NCBI RefSeq assembly: GCF_963169125.1
Contig: NC_084802.1
Span: 26,665,107 to 26,729,106 of the forward strand
Length of the DNA: 64,000 nucleotides
Origin: Humulus lupulus
Lineage: Eukaryota; Streptophyta; Magnoliopsida; Rosales; Cannabaceae
Reading direction: 5' to 3'
In this document: one piece after another, positions 36,651 through 47,834 of the stretch
Numbering within the stretch: position 1 is the stretch's first letter
How the letters are laid out: the number at the start of each line of letters is the position of its first letter
Translations under genes and position numbers: made by a program
The notes under the pieces: generated by a model
Seen by the model: the letters and a program-made list of their open reading frames with translations, nothing else
What the model was told of the DNA's origin: nothing
Databases searched by the model: none

Positions 36651-38048
36651 TTATTGCTGCTCCTGCTTTTGCATCAATGCATTGAATGTCCAAATATTCA
36701 TCAAGATGCACAGGGCAGATTATGCAGAGAGACATCTTAGAGTCATGCAATAGATAGATGAAGATCACACACTAACACAACGTGCAACGTCATGGCTCAA
36801 TCTGGCAGTGGTATGCATATACATAGCTTTATTGTTTTATAATTTCCCTCTGAATGAATGGGATGTTGTCAATATTCATATTTCATGCATGTCAAATAGG
36901 GTGGCTCTAAAATACAAGAAGCATATCTTATCTTTCAAGATTTCTCTGAGAAATATCAGATGACCAGTTTGGTTCTTAATGGGAAAGTCGTTTGTTGCAT
37001 GCACATGAATAACTTTGATGAAGCTGAAACTCTGCTGCTTGAAGCACTTAACAAGGCAAGTATCTAATTAGTCATTTTTCTGGAGTTGTTTCCCATACCC
37101 CCTTCACCATTTTTGTTTCTTTAGATGATATTTTACAATAACATGTGATTACTTCCTCTCTGTCTTTAAAAAAATGCTTTAAGAATGAAACTTATTTTAT
37201 ACTTCAAGCCAACTTAGTGTTTTATTCTTTCTTTTTTCCTTGTCGCTTTTATGGCCTTTTTTCCCTTTGAAATTTTATTCATACCTCTAAAAGAAATTAC
37301 TATATGTTTCAAACGATACTTTTAAAACGTGACAAAATGGTACTGAAAACATGAATAATGCATGAAGTTTAAATATTGTTTGGTGCTATTTCCTTATTTG
37401 ACAGGATGCTAAGGATCCAGAAACTCTTGCCGATCTAATTGTGTGTTGTCTTCACATTGGCCTCTCATTTCTTCACGTAAGACCTTTGCTGATTCCCACA
37501 ACTGACTATGTATCTTTTGGGAATTAATTTGTGAAGAATTTTCTGCCACATTATTGTTTTTATATATTAGCAAATTCTTTTGTCAAAATATATACACATA
37601 TTTATAAATATATGGTCATTTACACCTTTGTCATCTATCGTCGTACTACAATAGTAGACACATAGATCATTTTCATCTATAAACTTTTAAAGTATTTATT
37701 TTGTAGTGCTTGCTTGGAAATATTTTTATTTTTTATTTGCTAATTTAGAAGGTAAAGTTTTCATCAAGATGCTTGAGAAAATCCACATAAATCCCATTTT
37801 ACTGGCTATTATTTCAGTGTGTTTCTATTGCTTTTTCTTGCCCACTTTATATTCATTCTGATGTGACCCCTCAGAATTACAATTCCACCACTTACTGAAG
37901 TAGATGTTTAGAGAGTTGATTTTTTGTTTAATGAAGAGTATGTTGTTTTTGCAGCCAATTGAAACTTGCACATCCAGATCACATCCTCATTAAAAGGTCG
38001 GCATCGGCCGAAGAGAGCTTTGACAGAGCAGTTCAGACAGTTGCTTGA
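36651..38048 (+). pseudogene. Captured coatomer epsilon-subunit (epsilon-COP) gene fragment, four exons
   Basis: Epsilon-COP is a TPR-like alpha-solenoid subunit of the COPI coat acting in Golgi-to-ER transport. Four exons are readable: about 36670-36810 (ALNVQIFIKMHRADYAERHL, then IDEDHTLTQ), 36900-37055 (GGSKIQEAYLIFQDFSEKYQ, NNFDEAETLLLEALNK), 37405-37476 (DAKDPETLADLIVCCLHIG) and 37955-38048 ('QLKLAHPDHILIKR', AEESFDRAVQTVA, stop). They cover roughly the C-terminal half of the protein, and the introns are kept. Defects: TAG at 36751 where the family has Gln (CAG to TAG), a GC instead of GT donor at 37056, and no N-terminal half. It lies in a CACTA element, so it was copied as genomic DNA and is not the host's working gene. 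Confidence 0.93.
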
Positions 38049-38552
38049 AGACCGAGGTAAAGATGGTTTCATTCTCATGGAAGAAGAGAGAACCTTTGTC
38101 ACTGTGTTGCCCTTTATCCTTTATGGGCATTTTTCGTTTTGGTTTTGTAGCTTAGAATAATAAATTTGACATGTTTGTGAAAGATTCAAAATTTTACCCA
38201 ATCCTAAGTATTCTTTTTTCTCTCAATATTGGGCAATGTGCTTCATATAATATGCCCCAGTAAATTCATGAACTCTCTCTTTCACAGTGGTTTACTATTT
38301 CTACTTCAAAGTATATATCTCTTCCCTTAGAACACTAGGCAATATATATAATATCCAAACTCTCAAACTCTTTCTTTTTTCCTTCTGTATGGTGGTTCTT
38401 TCAAACTCTCATTTTAAAATTTGGGCTTCGTGATCTACTTCTATCTCAAATTTAAAATGTATTTACTGAATTAGTTTAGTGATAGTGCTAGTTCTTTCAA
38501 TATCTCATCTTTCTAAATCAAGTTTGAAATTCATATTTACATTATTTTGCAA

Positions 38553-38577
38553 GTAGTTTTTTTTTTTTTTTTTTTTT
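38553..38577 (+). repeat. Poly-T tract
   Basis: A run of more than 20 T residues in the intron-like interior of the CACTA element, downstream of the epsilon-COP exons. Confidence 0.9.
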
Positions 38578-39343
38578 GTGTATATTTGGCTTGAAAATAA
38601 CAATTGGAGTTGAAAATAGCAATTTATGTAATCAGTGTCACGAGTTGACCATATATCAAGGTTTGAGTGGATTCATGTATTGACTCTTCATTATTATGAG
38701 TACTTTTCTATTTTATGTGAAATTGCATTGTTGATGCTTTCATGCTAATTATATTATAATGATTTTGGAAGCTTGTTTTCTTAATTTATCATCTTGAGTA
38801 AGTTATAATTCCACTTGTGCTTGTTTTCCATATCTCAAAAGTCTATTAAATTTTCTTCAACACCCATGTGTTGTACATGAACATAGAAGGAGTTGTCAAT
38901 TTTTGTGACCTGCCCTGGATCTATAATGTCTATATGCTCTTCTAGTTTTGTACAACTTAGGCTTTGTCAATCCAGATTAAACTTTTGGATTATTTTTAAT
39001 TCATTTATGGACTCGTGTTTATAATATTACTTCAAATGGGTATTGTGAATCCTAAAGTAAGATAATGTCATCTCATTGTTTGTCATAGTTTTCTTATGAT
39101 TCTTGCATATACAAGAGCTAATTTGAATCTAATTAAAATTTAATTTTTTTTCTTCTGTTCTTTTGTTTTTGCAATGATTTAAAATAAGTCAATGATTTTT
39201 TTATGCGTATCTCCAATAAGCATGTTTGATGCGGATGAATTTGGATTGAGTTAGTGTTGTGTATCCTCATATTGATATTATATATTTATAATAGTTGAAC
39301 TAAAATTAGTTTCTAACTTAATTTTTTATTTTGATTTATGTAG

Positions 39344-39436
39344 TGTGGTGGGAAGAACACATATAACCGTGAGGATATCAATGAAACTCAAAATGAATGG
39401 ACAGCCAAGCTCCTTGAGCGGATGGGCCAAAGCTAG
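39344..39436 (+). other. Unidentified exon-like segment near the right end of the CACTA element
   Basis: After an acceptor-like 'tttatgtag' (39344), the plus strand reads 'GGKNTYNREDINETQNEW' and then AKLLERMGQS followed by TAG at 39434. The codon pattern looks like a terminal exon, but I do not recognise the protein. It may be a second captured gene or a remnant of a transposon gene. Confidence 0.35.
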
Positions 39437-40029
39437 GGTAACTTTTGTAATTAGAATTAAAAAACAAACTAATTATAGTTAAGTCATGCACTTACATAGT
39501 TAAGGCAAGAATTCCTACATATTTGATCTTGTAGTTTTTAGATTTGGAAAATACTGAGTTCTATTGATTTTTTCTGCTTGTTGATTCTGCCTGAACTATG
39601 TTGTAATTACACAAGAAATTATGAATGCATATAGTGGTTGAAAATAGAGAAATGAAAAAAATTCCCATATTCTACATTGGACGTCGACTTCCAAAAAAAT
39701 GTCGTCTTATGTATTGCAGGGGACGATGCTTATACATAAATTGTTATCTTATGTACTGCAGTAGGACGATGCTTGAGTAGGAACTGTCGTCTCATTTATT
39801 GCAGTAGATGACGCTTGCATAGAAACTGTCGTTTCATGTACCACAAGAGACAATATTTGTATAGGAACTATCGTCTCATGTATGACAGGAGATGACACTT
39901 TTATTTAAATTGTCGTTTTATGCTTTACATGGTATGACATTGCATGAGACGACAGTATTAGAACCGACGTACAAGAGTCCATACAACGGTTTAAAACCAT
40001 CATCCCATGTCAATTTTGTAGTAGTGGAA

Positions 40030-40960
40030 TTAGCTTCGCAGACACGCCCCTGCGTCTCGCGCCAAGGGCCTCGCGCACACGCCCCTGCGCCTCTTTCCAG
40101 GGCTTCACGCACACTCCCATGCGCCTTACTTAGGTTCCCATGTGTCATGATGCGCACACACGTCCCTTTGCCTCTCGTCCAAGCAGCCACGCGAGACACA
40201 CTTAAGGGCCTCACTGTGCGAGGCGGCCTCGCACACACGCCCCTGCTCCTCGTGCTAGGGCCTCGTGCACACGCCTCTACATCATGCGCCAGGGCCTCAC
40301 GGACACGCCCTGTGCCTCACACCAAGGCCTCGCACACATATGCCTTGCCTCGCTCAGGTACATAGATATTGTGATGCACGCACACGTCCCTTTGCCTCTC
40401 GTCCTAATGGCCATGCGAAACACACTTAAGGGCCTCGCTATGCGAGGCTATCCATATGCAAGACCCCCTCGTAAATCCCCTAGGTGGCCCCGTGAGATTC
40501 CTCACAAGACCCTATGAGTCCCTTTGCCTCTCGTCCAGGTGGCCCCGTGAGATGCCTCGCGAGACCCTATGAGTCCTTTGCCTCTCATCCAAGTGGCCAC
40601 GCGAGATACACTTAAGGGCCTCACTATGCGAGTCTGTCCATATGCAAAAACCCCTCGCAACTCCCCTAGGTGGCCCCGTGAGATGTCTCACGAGACCCTA
40701 TGAGTCCCTTTGCCACTCATCCAAGTGGCCACGCAAGACACACTCAAGGGCCTCACTATGCGAGGCCGTCCATATGCGAGACCACCTTGCAATTCCCCCA
40801 GGTGGCCCCGTGAGATGCCTCGTGAGCCCCATCACCTCTCGCCCAAGTGGCCATGTGAGACGCCCATCTTGCCAACCCCGCATCATGCCTTGGAGCCTCG
40901 TGAAGATCATGTGAGGTGCCCTCGCATCTCCCCCTTCTAGATGAGACTATTAGAGACCCC
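40030..40960 (+). repeat. GC-rich direct repeats in the Tat 5' LTR
   Basis: Recurrent blocks: 'ctcgtccaagtggccacgcg', 'cacttaagggcctcgctatg', 'gcaagaccccctcgcgactc' and 'ctaggtggccccgtgagatg' repeat in this order with a spacing of about 150-190 bp (near 40170, 40395, 40575 and 40720). Short inverted GCCTCGC/GCGAGGC motifs are frequent. The same array is in the 3' LTR at 46170-47110. Long open frames here on both strands come from the GC-rich repeats and are not genes. Confidence 0.85.
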
Positions 40961-41000
40961 TCACAACTCGGCCCCAGAAATTGCCTCAAGAGGTTGTTGT

Positions 41001-42065
41001 TGTTATATTATTTTAAATAACATAATGTTAGATTAAATAATGTGTCATAATGTGATTTGTCACACCTTGTAACATATGATTGAGAGTCATAAAATTGGAC
41101 ACATGTATATGCCCAAATGTGACATTTTTAGAGTTACAAAAATAGTTACAAATATGTAACTCCCAAATATTACCCAATAATGTGTAGATTTGATATTACA
41201 CATTTTGATTTGAATTTCTCAAAGCCATAAGAGATATGGCTGTTAGAGATGTGATTTTAACTCCCATAATGTGTATGGAGGTTACAAAATCAAGTGGGAA
41301 TGAATTTGGAACGTTTTGCAAAATTTGGAAAATTGGTTGCTGAAAAAACGTCTTGGGTCGCGGCCTGAGTTTTTTAGGCTGTGGCCCAAGAGGCAGAAAA
41401 CATCATGGGCCACGGCCCATGTTTTTCAGGTCGCGGCCTGAGCGGCTGACAACATTTTCCAAACTTCAGTTTTATCCAATTTTGAACGTTTCCAACAGCC
41501 AAGGAACTCCCAAATCTCTATTTTAATTCCATAAACATCCAATTAATCATTGGTAACAGCCATGGGGGTTGGTGGAATTTGAAATTCAAAGGGTGTCTCA
41601 AAACTCTATGAATAGGAGCCTAATGCTCACTTGTAAGACATGCCATTTTCCATCCACAAAGCACTTGGTTGGAAAATACACCATAGAGGCTTGATAATTC
41701 CAAAGAGCTATTTCCTAGAGAGATCCCTTAGTGCTTAGAGAATAGGTGGAAATAAGCTTTTGGACAAAGGTTTTGAACCTTGTTCAAGTTGGTGGTCCCC
41801 ACTACTCTACACTTTGGTTGTGTGAGAGTTTATTCTTTGTATTGATTTTATTTTCATTCTTTTGATCTTGTTCATCTTATTTACTTGTATTGTTATTGTT
41901 TTGAGTTTGTAATCTTCTTCTTCTACCTCTTTATATTTACTTGTATTTTGAGAAATTGAATTGTAATGTTTATTTAATCAATTACCTTGTCTATTGTATT
42001 TTTTCATAGAGTTGTATTTTGGTTTTTCCATATTTCCATTGAGTATAAAAATATATCGTCTAGCA
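41001..42065 (+). mobile_element. Solo LTR (1065 bp) inside the Tat 5' LTR
   Basis: Starts TGTTATATTATTTTAAATAA and ends 'atatatcgtctagca'. Flanks are GTTGT (40996-41000) and ATTGT (42066-42070), one mismatch. The empty site 'gaggttgttgtctcccaaac' is present in the Tat 3' LTR at about 47198. It has a TATA-like box 'ctatgaatag' (41605). No internal sequence. The TGTTA start suggests Copia, but the family is not proven. Confidence 0.85.
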
Positions 42066-42684
42066 ATTGTCTCCCAAACTCCATACTCTTTTCGGATCAC
42101 CTGCTTCATTTACGAGGCCTTACTTTACTCTCTAAGGAAGGTGTCACCCACAGAGCGTAATAGAATGCAAAGAAGCCTGGAGCCAAGTTATATCCTGGAG
42201 GAACAAGGACAACCATCATATACAGGGCATATGTACAAGTACGAAGCATGCTGAACTGAGGAGGTCAGAGGCGTGGCCCTGACATCTGTATCCGACAAGT
42301 GGTGGTGGTATAAATTAGTACAAGGAATGATGGCATGACCTACATCTCTCTGACCACAAACAAGTACCGACACCACGATCATCTGCTCCACCACGACCTG
42401 TGCCACTACCATGACAGTGTACCCAAGTACCTTCTTGTCCCCTGGGACCACCTTGTATCAGAGGCCATTAGAGCCAAGCTATAAATAGACCTCCACCCCT
42501 CAAACTAGGGGGTAGGAAAAATTCATTATAGACAGAGATAGAAGAGCAATATACGAGATTATCCTCCATTGTTGTTCTGCATTTCCCTTTCTTAAAATTT
42601 TCCTAGTTCTATCTACGCAGTTTTCATAAAAAGCTTTGAGTTTTCCATCCATATATCGTTGACGAGTTTCTGCCGTCAACAGTT

Positions 42685-42702
42685 TGGCACTGTCTGTGGG
42701 AA
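42685..42702 (+). other. Primer binding site of the Tat-type element
   Basis: TGGCACTGTCTGTGGGAA follows the 5' LTR end at 42681 after three bases. It is close to the TGGCGCCGTCTGTGGGAA site common in plant Tat/Retand elements and unlike the initiator-Met site of the chromoviruses here. Confidence 0.8.
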
Positions 42703-43151
42703 GAATAACTAACCAACATTAGTTCCTCCATTGATTCCAGTAAGAAAACACGCCAAGGCCTTTAAAACGCCTACAAGACCACCAAGAAGCGGAGGTTCAC
42801 CTAGACGGAACCCAGCTAAGGGCGTCCATGAGGGATCGTCCCCCGCCGATGAATGGAGGTGCGACGGATCTACCTAGAGACAATGGAAAATAGGAAGAAG
42901 TATCATCCCCTGCCATTCATCCTGCACCAGACCCTGTAATACATGTCGCCGCTTCAATGGAAGGTTGTACAACTCACCTTCCGCCACGGCCACCAATGGC
43001 CCTAACTCCAAACCATCAGGACCCGGGTCCTTCCAAACAAAGACATGGTAAATGCCCACGAGTACAGTCAATGAGTTCAAGTTCCCGATATTGTTGCTAC
43101 GAAGAGGAAATATGTGGCCTACACTTGAGAAACCAAAGCTTGTAGAACACC

Positions 43152-44229
43152 ATGGAGAGCATGCAAGAGGTACTCAACGGCCTGTTACACGAAAAGTTAG
43201 AGGCTCCCCTATCTAGGCATAAAGAGAGGGAACATATAAGAAGAGAAACCACCATGCCCGTGGACAAGGGAAAAATGCAAATCTCCACTAGTCGTACCCC
43301 CCATCCAGGACGCAAGGAAGATTCTACACAATCGGAGCAACCCGACGCGAACCCCACCTATGGGAGGTGCGAACCCAAGGCAGCCTCCAAAAGAGCTTCA
43401 CCCGACTTGAGGGATAAACATAACCAAAGAAGGTCTGAGGTAAAAATAACACCCCCTACAGCTCCCCTGATGGACACAACCAAAGCAAGGGTTCGGCCTA
43501 AGAATCCATGAGACTCCTTAAATAGAAAGATGAAGGAATTAAACACTGAAATTCAAAGCCCTTCAAGCAAGATAATCGCTGAACCTGGGGGGCACAGATG
43601 ACGAAGAATTTGACCATGAGTCGCCCTTCACAAGGGAGATTCAGGTTTAGCAACTCCCCACCAGCCTCAAAGAGCCTCGTATGACTCCGTACGAGGGCAC
43701 TACGGACCCAAAATATCACTTAGACACTTTCAATAACCTGAAAAAGTTAAAGGGGGTCAACAGTAGAGCAAACTGCCATTACTTCGTCATTACACTCAAT
43801 GGGGTGGTGTATAAGTGGCTCAAGAGGTTAAGGCTAGGAATAATCAGGTCATGGCAGTAGTTCTCTGATGAATTTCTTCAGCAACACTACGCGGTCTGTG
43901 ACTATGTTATGCCGAGTACCTGCCTCGCTAACATAAAACAAGGAAAAAGTGAAAGTCTGAAGAGCTATATCCACATATTCAAAATGGAAGCAACTAAGAT
44001 GGGGAGTGCGACTAAAGCAGAACTCAAGATGGCAATCACAGTTGGGATTCGTTCTAGAAGCAAGTTATGGGATTACATGCTTAAGAGGGAGATTACAAAA
44101 TTAGATGAGTTCTTCGAAAGAGCCCAAAAGTATATACGTGTGGAAGAGGGCTATAAGAACCTGCATGTTGAGGGAAGCAAGCCTTCCTCTAGTCATCCTT
44201 CTACCAATACGTCTGAAGATTCTGCATAG
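43152..44229 (+). pseudogene. Tat-type gag remnant
   Basis: An N-terminal piece (43152-43508) with DLRDKHNQRR and a charged, low-complexity composition, then, after a frame change, the gag domain at 43606-44226: 'PYEGTTDPKYHLDTFNNL' near 43695, a WLKRL segment at 43818, 'FSDEFLQQHYAVCDYV' and NIKQGKSESLKSYIHIFKME, all typical of plant gypsy capsid domains. In-frame TAG at 43648 and 43858 and the frame change show it is non-functional. A stop at 44227 ends the frame before any zinc knuckle. Confidence 0.88.
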
Positions 44230-46098
44230 AAGAGAGTGTTGTGATAGAGGAGTCACTGATCAAGTTAAAGAATGGGAAAGGTTTACAAGAAGGCTTCAAG
44301 GAAGAAGCAAGTGGGATTCAGCAAGGATAACCTTCGATAAGACTCCCTTTATATGAGTCGCTTAGGAGCCAAAAAAGTCATCACAATTGGCCCCCATAAA
44401 GATCCAAAGAGGTCACCAAGCTGACTCCAGAGATCTAAAATTGTGAAAGCATATCAGAGAAAGAAAGAAAAAAATAAAGTTCTTGGCAAGATAGACCCCA
44501 TCAACCACTTGGGAGGCGTCCAACCTCGCAAGCCTCAATAGACACCCAGCCTTGTGCAAAATAAGTGTCTAACCTCGCGAGCCTCAACAGGTACCTAGTG
44601 CAAAATAGGTGCCTAGCCTCGCAAACCTCAATAGGTTCCTGGAAAAGTTTGAAATAGGTGTCTAGCCTTGTGAAATATATATGTAAATACTTATAATACA
44701 TGTATGTAAGAGTGGTGAACCTTATAAGACAACATTTGAATCTATAAGGACTAGCTATCCTTATAGAATCTAAGAAAGTCAAAAGGTCCCTCAAAAGTTA
44801 CCTCTCCATGAACACATGTACCCTATAAAGAAACCATGCCACAGAAGACCAAAGGGGAGGCCAAAGAAATCCCTAAGTCTAGATCAAGTGAGTCGCCTTA
44901 CCAAGGGAGAAAGGGCCTTGAAAATAGGCGCTTGCAAGGTTTCACAAATACCATCTCTTTATAAAGGGTCCCAACCCAAGGGTAGATCACGTCAAAGACC
45001 AAAAAAGGTCCTCTTAACAATCCTAGGTCGGCCAAGGTCACGTAGCCCAAAAAGGGTCTCAAAGAAGATGCTTGTGAAAAAGGTCTCAAAGAAGACTCAT
45101 GTGAAAAGGGTCTCAAAGAAGACGCTTGTGAAAAGGGTCTCAAAGAAGACACTTGCAAAAAGGGTCTTGAAGAAGACGCTTGCAAAAATAGTACTATGCA
45201 TAATGACGAGAAGGATGCTTCTCGCACAAAATAAAACACGCGTGCAAAAATATATAAAAGGATAGCGAGAACCCAAAGGGTCAACATATCCTTACAAGTA
45301 ATCAAGGTGCACCAACAGACATGAATCACATGCAGTAGAAGGGTCCCAAATGGAACCCTTTCAAAATAAAGCTATTGACCATGAGGACTTGCAAAATCTC
45401 CTCATACAAAAAAAAAAGGAAAAAATAATGGCTTCTCAAAGTCTCACACCAATGAGAGAAGGAGGCAAGCCTCACCATGTGAGAGGGTCTCGCTGTGCGA
45501 GACCATCATGCATAGCGAGGCCTTCATCTCCCAATAGTGTTGAATGACATCTTTTGATGCCTTATAGGCCTCCAAGTATAATGCAAGTATCGCAATCATA
45601 AAAAAGGTGACAAACAAAGTCCTTCACGTGTTGACAGATGAAGGTTGAAGACTCAGAGGCAAGAAAGAAGGACACCCTTCGCCCGAGGCTCTCGAATAAC
45701 TTTGTTTGTGGCCTCACGTGTCCATGCTTAGTCATTTTCATCCTGCACTTGATCATGCCCTCTAAAGCCTGATCTCAAGTGCCATAAGATTTCATCTATA
45801 CCTAGTCATCCCGAGAGATCTCACGAAATAATAACAACATGCCATGATGCTCGACAACTCCCCCGTGGAGGTAATGCATGCATGGATATCGATTACCTAT
45901 CTTTCCACTCATGCGACCACGACAGCCCAGAGTGTGCCACCATTGTCATTAGCATCACAAACTTCTTTGGCGAGTTCTCACCGTCAATAACTTGGTTTAC
46001 AAGAAATCACACAGCAATACTACCAGAGCATAGTAAGTGTAGCATTATAATAAATCTACAAGGACGCCCGAAGACCTCCTTATAGACTAAGGGGCAAG
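44230..46098 (+). other. Tat-type element 3' non-coding region, no pol
   Basis: Between gag and the 3' LTR there is no protease, RT, RNase H or integrase in any frame. It holds imperfect repeats of about 60-70 bp around 'cctcgcaagcctcaatag' (44520-44680), the 27-bp tandem array at 45049, and at the end a purine-rich tract (GGGGCAAG, 46091-46098) just before the LTR. This marks a LARD-like non-autonomous derivative. Confidence 0.8.
45049..45190 (+). repeat. 27-bp tandem repeat, about five copies
   Basis: Unit 'aaaagggtctcaaagaagac' plus 'gcttgtg', with point differences between copies. As the unit is nine codons, it keeps one frame open and would encode KRVSKKTLV-type repeats, which explains the 149-codon open frame at 44816-45265. 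I see no sign that this is translated. Confidence 0.92.
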
Positions 46099-47813
46099 TG
46101 TGGATGCTAAAATTTAGCTTGAATGAGGCCCCTGCCTCATGACCCTCAAAACATAGGCTTGGGATGGAAATAGCTTCATAGACACGCCCCTACATCTCGC
46201 GCCAATGGCCTCGTGCACACACCCCTGTGCCTCGCGCCAGGGCCTCGCGCACACACCCCCGCGCCTCATGCAGGGCCTCGCGCACACACACCCTCGTGCC
46301 TCGCTCAAGTGCCCAGGTGCCGTGATGTGCACACACGTCCCTTTTCCTCTCGTCCAAGTGGCCACGCGAGACACGTTTAAGGGCCTCGCTATGCGAGGCA
46401 GCCTCGGGCACACGCCTCTGCGCCTTGCGTCAGGGCCTCGCGAACATGCCCCCGCGCCTCGCGCCAGGGCCTCGTGCACACATGCCTCACCTCGCTCAGG
46501 AGCCCAGGTGACGTGATGCACACACACATCCCTTTGCCTCTCATCCAAGTGTCCATGCGAGACACACTTAAGGGCCTTGCTATGCGAGTCTATCCATATG
46601 CAAGACCCCTTCGCGACTCCCCTAGGTGGCCCCATGAGATGCCTCGCGAGACCCTATGAGTCCCTTTGCCTCTCATCCAAGTGGCCCTGTGAGATGCCTC
46701 GTGAGACCCTATGAGTCCCTTTGCCTCTCGTCCAAGTGGCCACGCAAGACACACTTAAGGGCCTCGCTACGCGAAGCTGCCATATGCAAGACCCCCTCGC
46801 GACTCCCCTAGGTGGCCCCGTGAGATGCCTCGCGAGACCCCATGAGTCATTTTGCCTCTGGTCCAGGTGGCCCCGTGAGATGCCTTGCAAGACCCTATGA
46901 GTTCCTTTGCCTCTCGTCCAAGTGGCCACGCGAGACACACTCAAGGGCCTCGCTATGCGAGGTTGTCCATATGCGAGACCCCCTTGCAATTCCCCTAGGT
47001 GCCCCATGAGATTCCTCACAAGACCTCGTGAGCCCCATCGCCTCTCACCCAAGTGACCACGCGAGACGCCCATCTTTCCAACCCCGCATCATGCCTTGGA
47101 GCCTCGCGAAGATCATGTGAGGTTCCCTCGTATCTCCCCCTTCTAGATGGGACTATTAGAGAACCCTCACAACTTGGCCCCAGAAATTTCCTCGAGAGGT
47201 TGTTGTCTCCCAAACTCCATATTCTTTTTGGATCACCTGCTTCATTTACGAGGCCTTACTTTACTCTCTAAGGAAGGTGTCACCCACAGAGAGTAATAGA
47301 ATGGAAAGAAGCCTGGAGCCAAGTCATATCCTGGAGGAACGAGGACAACCATCATGGGCATACGTACAAGTACGGAGCATGCTGAACTGAGGAGGTCAGA
47401 GGTGTGGCCCTGACATCTGTATCCAACAAGTAGTGGTGGTATAAATTAGTACGAGGAGTGATGGCATGACATACATGTCTCTGACCACAAACAAGTACCG
47501 ACACCACGATCATCTGCTCCACCATGACCTGTGCCACTACTATGACAGTGTACCCAAGTACCTTCTTGTCCCCTGGGACCACCTTGTATTAGAGGCCATT
47601 AGAGCCAAGCTATAAATAGACCTCGACCCCTCAAACTAATGGGTTGGAAAAATTCATTGTAGACAGAGATAGAAGAGCAATATACGAGTTTATCCTCCAT
47701 TGTTGTTCTGCATTTCCCTTTCTTCAATTTTTCCTAAGTTCTATCTACGCAGTTTTCATAACAAGCTTTGAGTTTTCCATCCATATATCGTTGATGAGTT
47801 TCTGCCGTCAACA
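46099..47813 (+). mobile_element. 3' LTR of the Tat-type element
   Basis: 1715 bp from TGTGGATGCTAAAATTTAGC to 'ctgccgtcaaca'. It is uninterrupted, so it serves as the empty-site reference for the CACTA insertion (after 'gggatggaa', 46171) and the solo LTR insertion (47198) in the 5' LTR. It carries the GC-rich repeat array in its first two thirds and a TATA-like 'ctataaatag' at 47610. Confidence 0.92.
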
Positions 47814-47834
47814 GTGCATATATGTGATATATGG

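Larger units (their letters stand above)
32922..40026. mobile_element. CACTA (En/Spm-type) DNA transposon carrying gene fragments
   Basis: Ends CACTACTACAAAACTG and, in reverse complement, CACTACTACAAAATTG; 3-bp duplication GAA at 32919-32921 and 40027-40029. The uninterrupted site is seen in the Tat 3' LTR ('gggatggaaatagcttc', 46163). Subterminal repeats are clear: on the left 'gagacaacagttctgg' and 'aactgtcgtgtcatg' type motifs up to 33140, on the right repeated 'gaactgtcgtctcatg' motifs at 39680-39960. No TNP2/TNPA-type transposase was recognised. The interior holds a second CACTA-like end (34015), UTR-like CT-rich stretches and exons of the coatomer epsilon subunit. Length 7105 bp. Confidence 0.93.
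32851..47813 (+). mobile_element. Tat-type Ty3/gypsy element, non-autonomous
   Basis: 5' LTR 32851-42681 (interrupted twice; own length about 1.67 kb), internal region 42682-46098 and 3' LTR 46099-47813 (1715 bp). Both LTRs start TGTGGATGC and end 'ctgccgtcaaca'. The flanks are ATGCA (32846-32850) and GTGCA (47814-47818), one mismatch. The empty site can be read in A's 3' LTR near 49221-49245. It holds only a broken gag and tandem repeats, without protease, RT or integrase, so it depended on helper proteins. The Tat assignment rests on the primer site and the gag. Confidence 0.92.

Noticed and set aside
39892..40989. Overlapping long ORFs on both strands (39892-40365, 40284-40517, 40642-40914 and antisense)
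   Set aside because: They lie in the GC-rich repeat array of the Tat LTR, where stop codons are rare by composition. They cross the CACTA/LTR border and encode no recognisable domain.
44816..45265. 149-codon ORF with KRVSKKTL repeats as a possible basic protein
   Set aside because: It is explained by a 27-bp tandem repeat that keeps any one frame open; no start context, domain or flanking coding evidence.
46114..47073. ORFs of up to 173 codons in the Tat 3' LTR
   Set aside because: Same GC-rich repeats as in the 5' LTR; frames on both strands are open at once and the peptides are repetitive.
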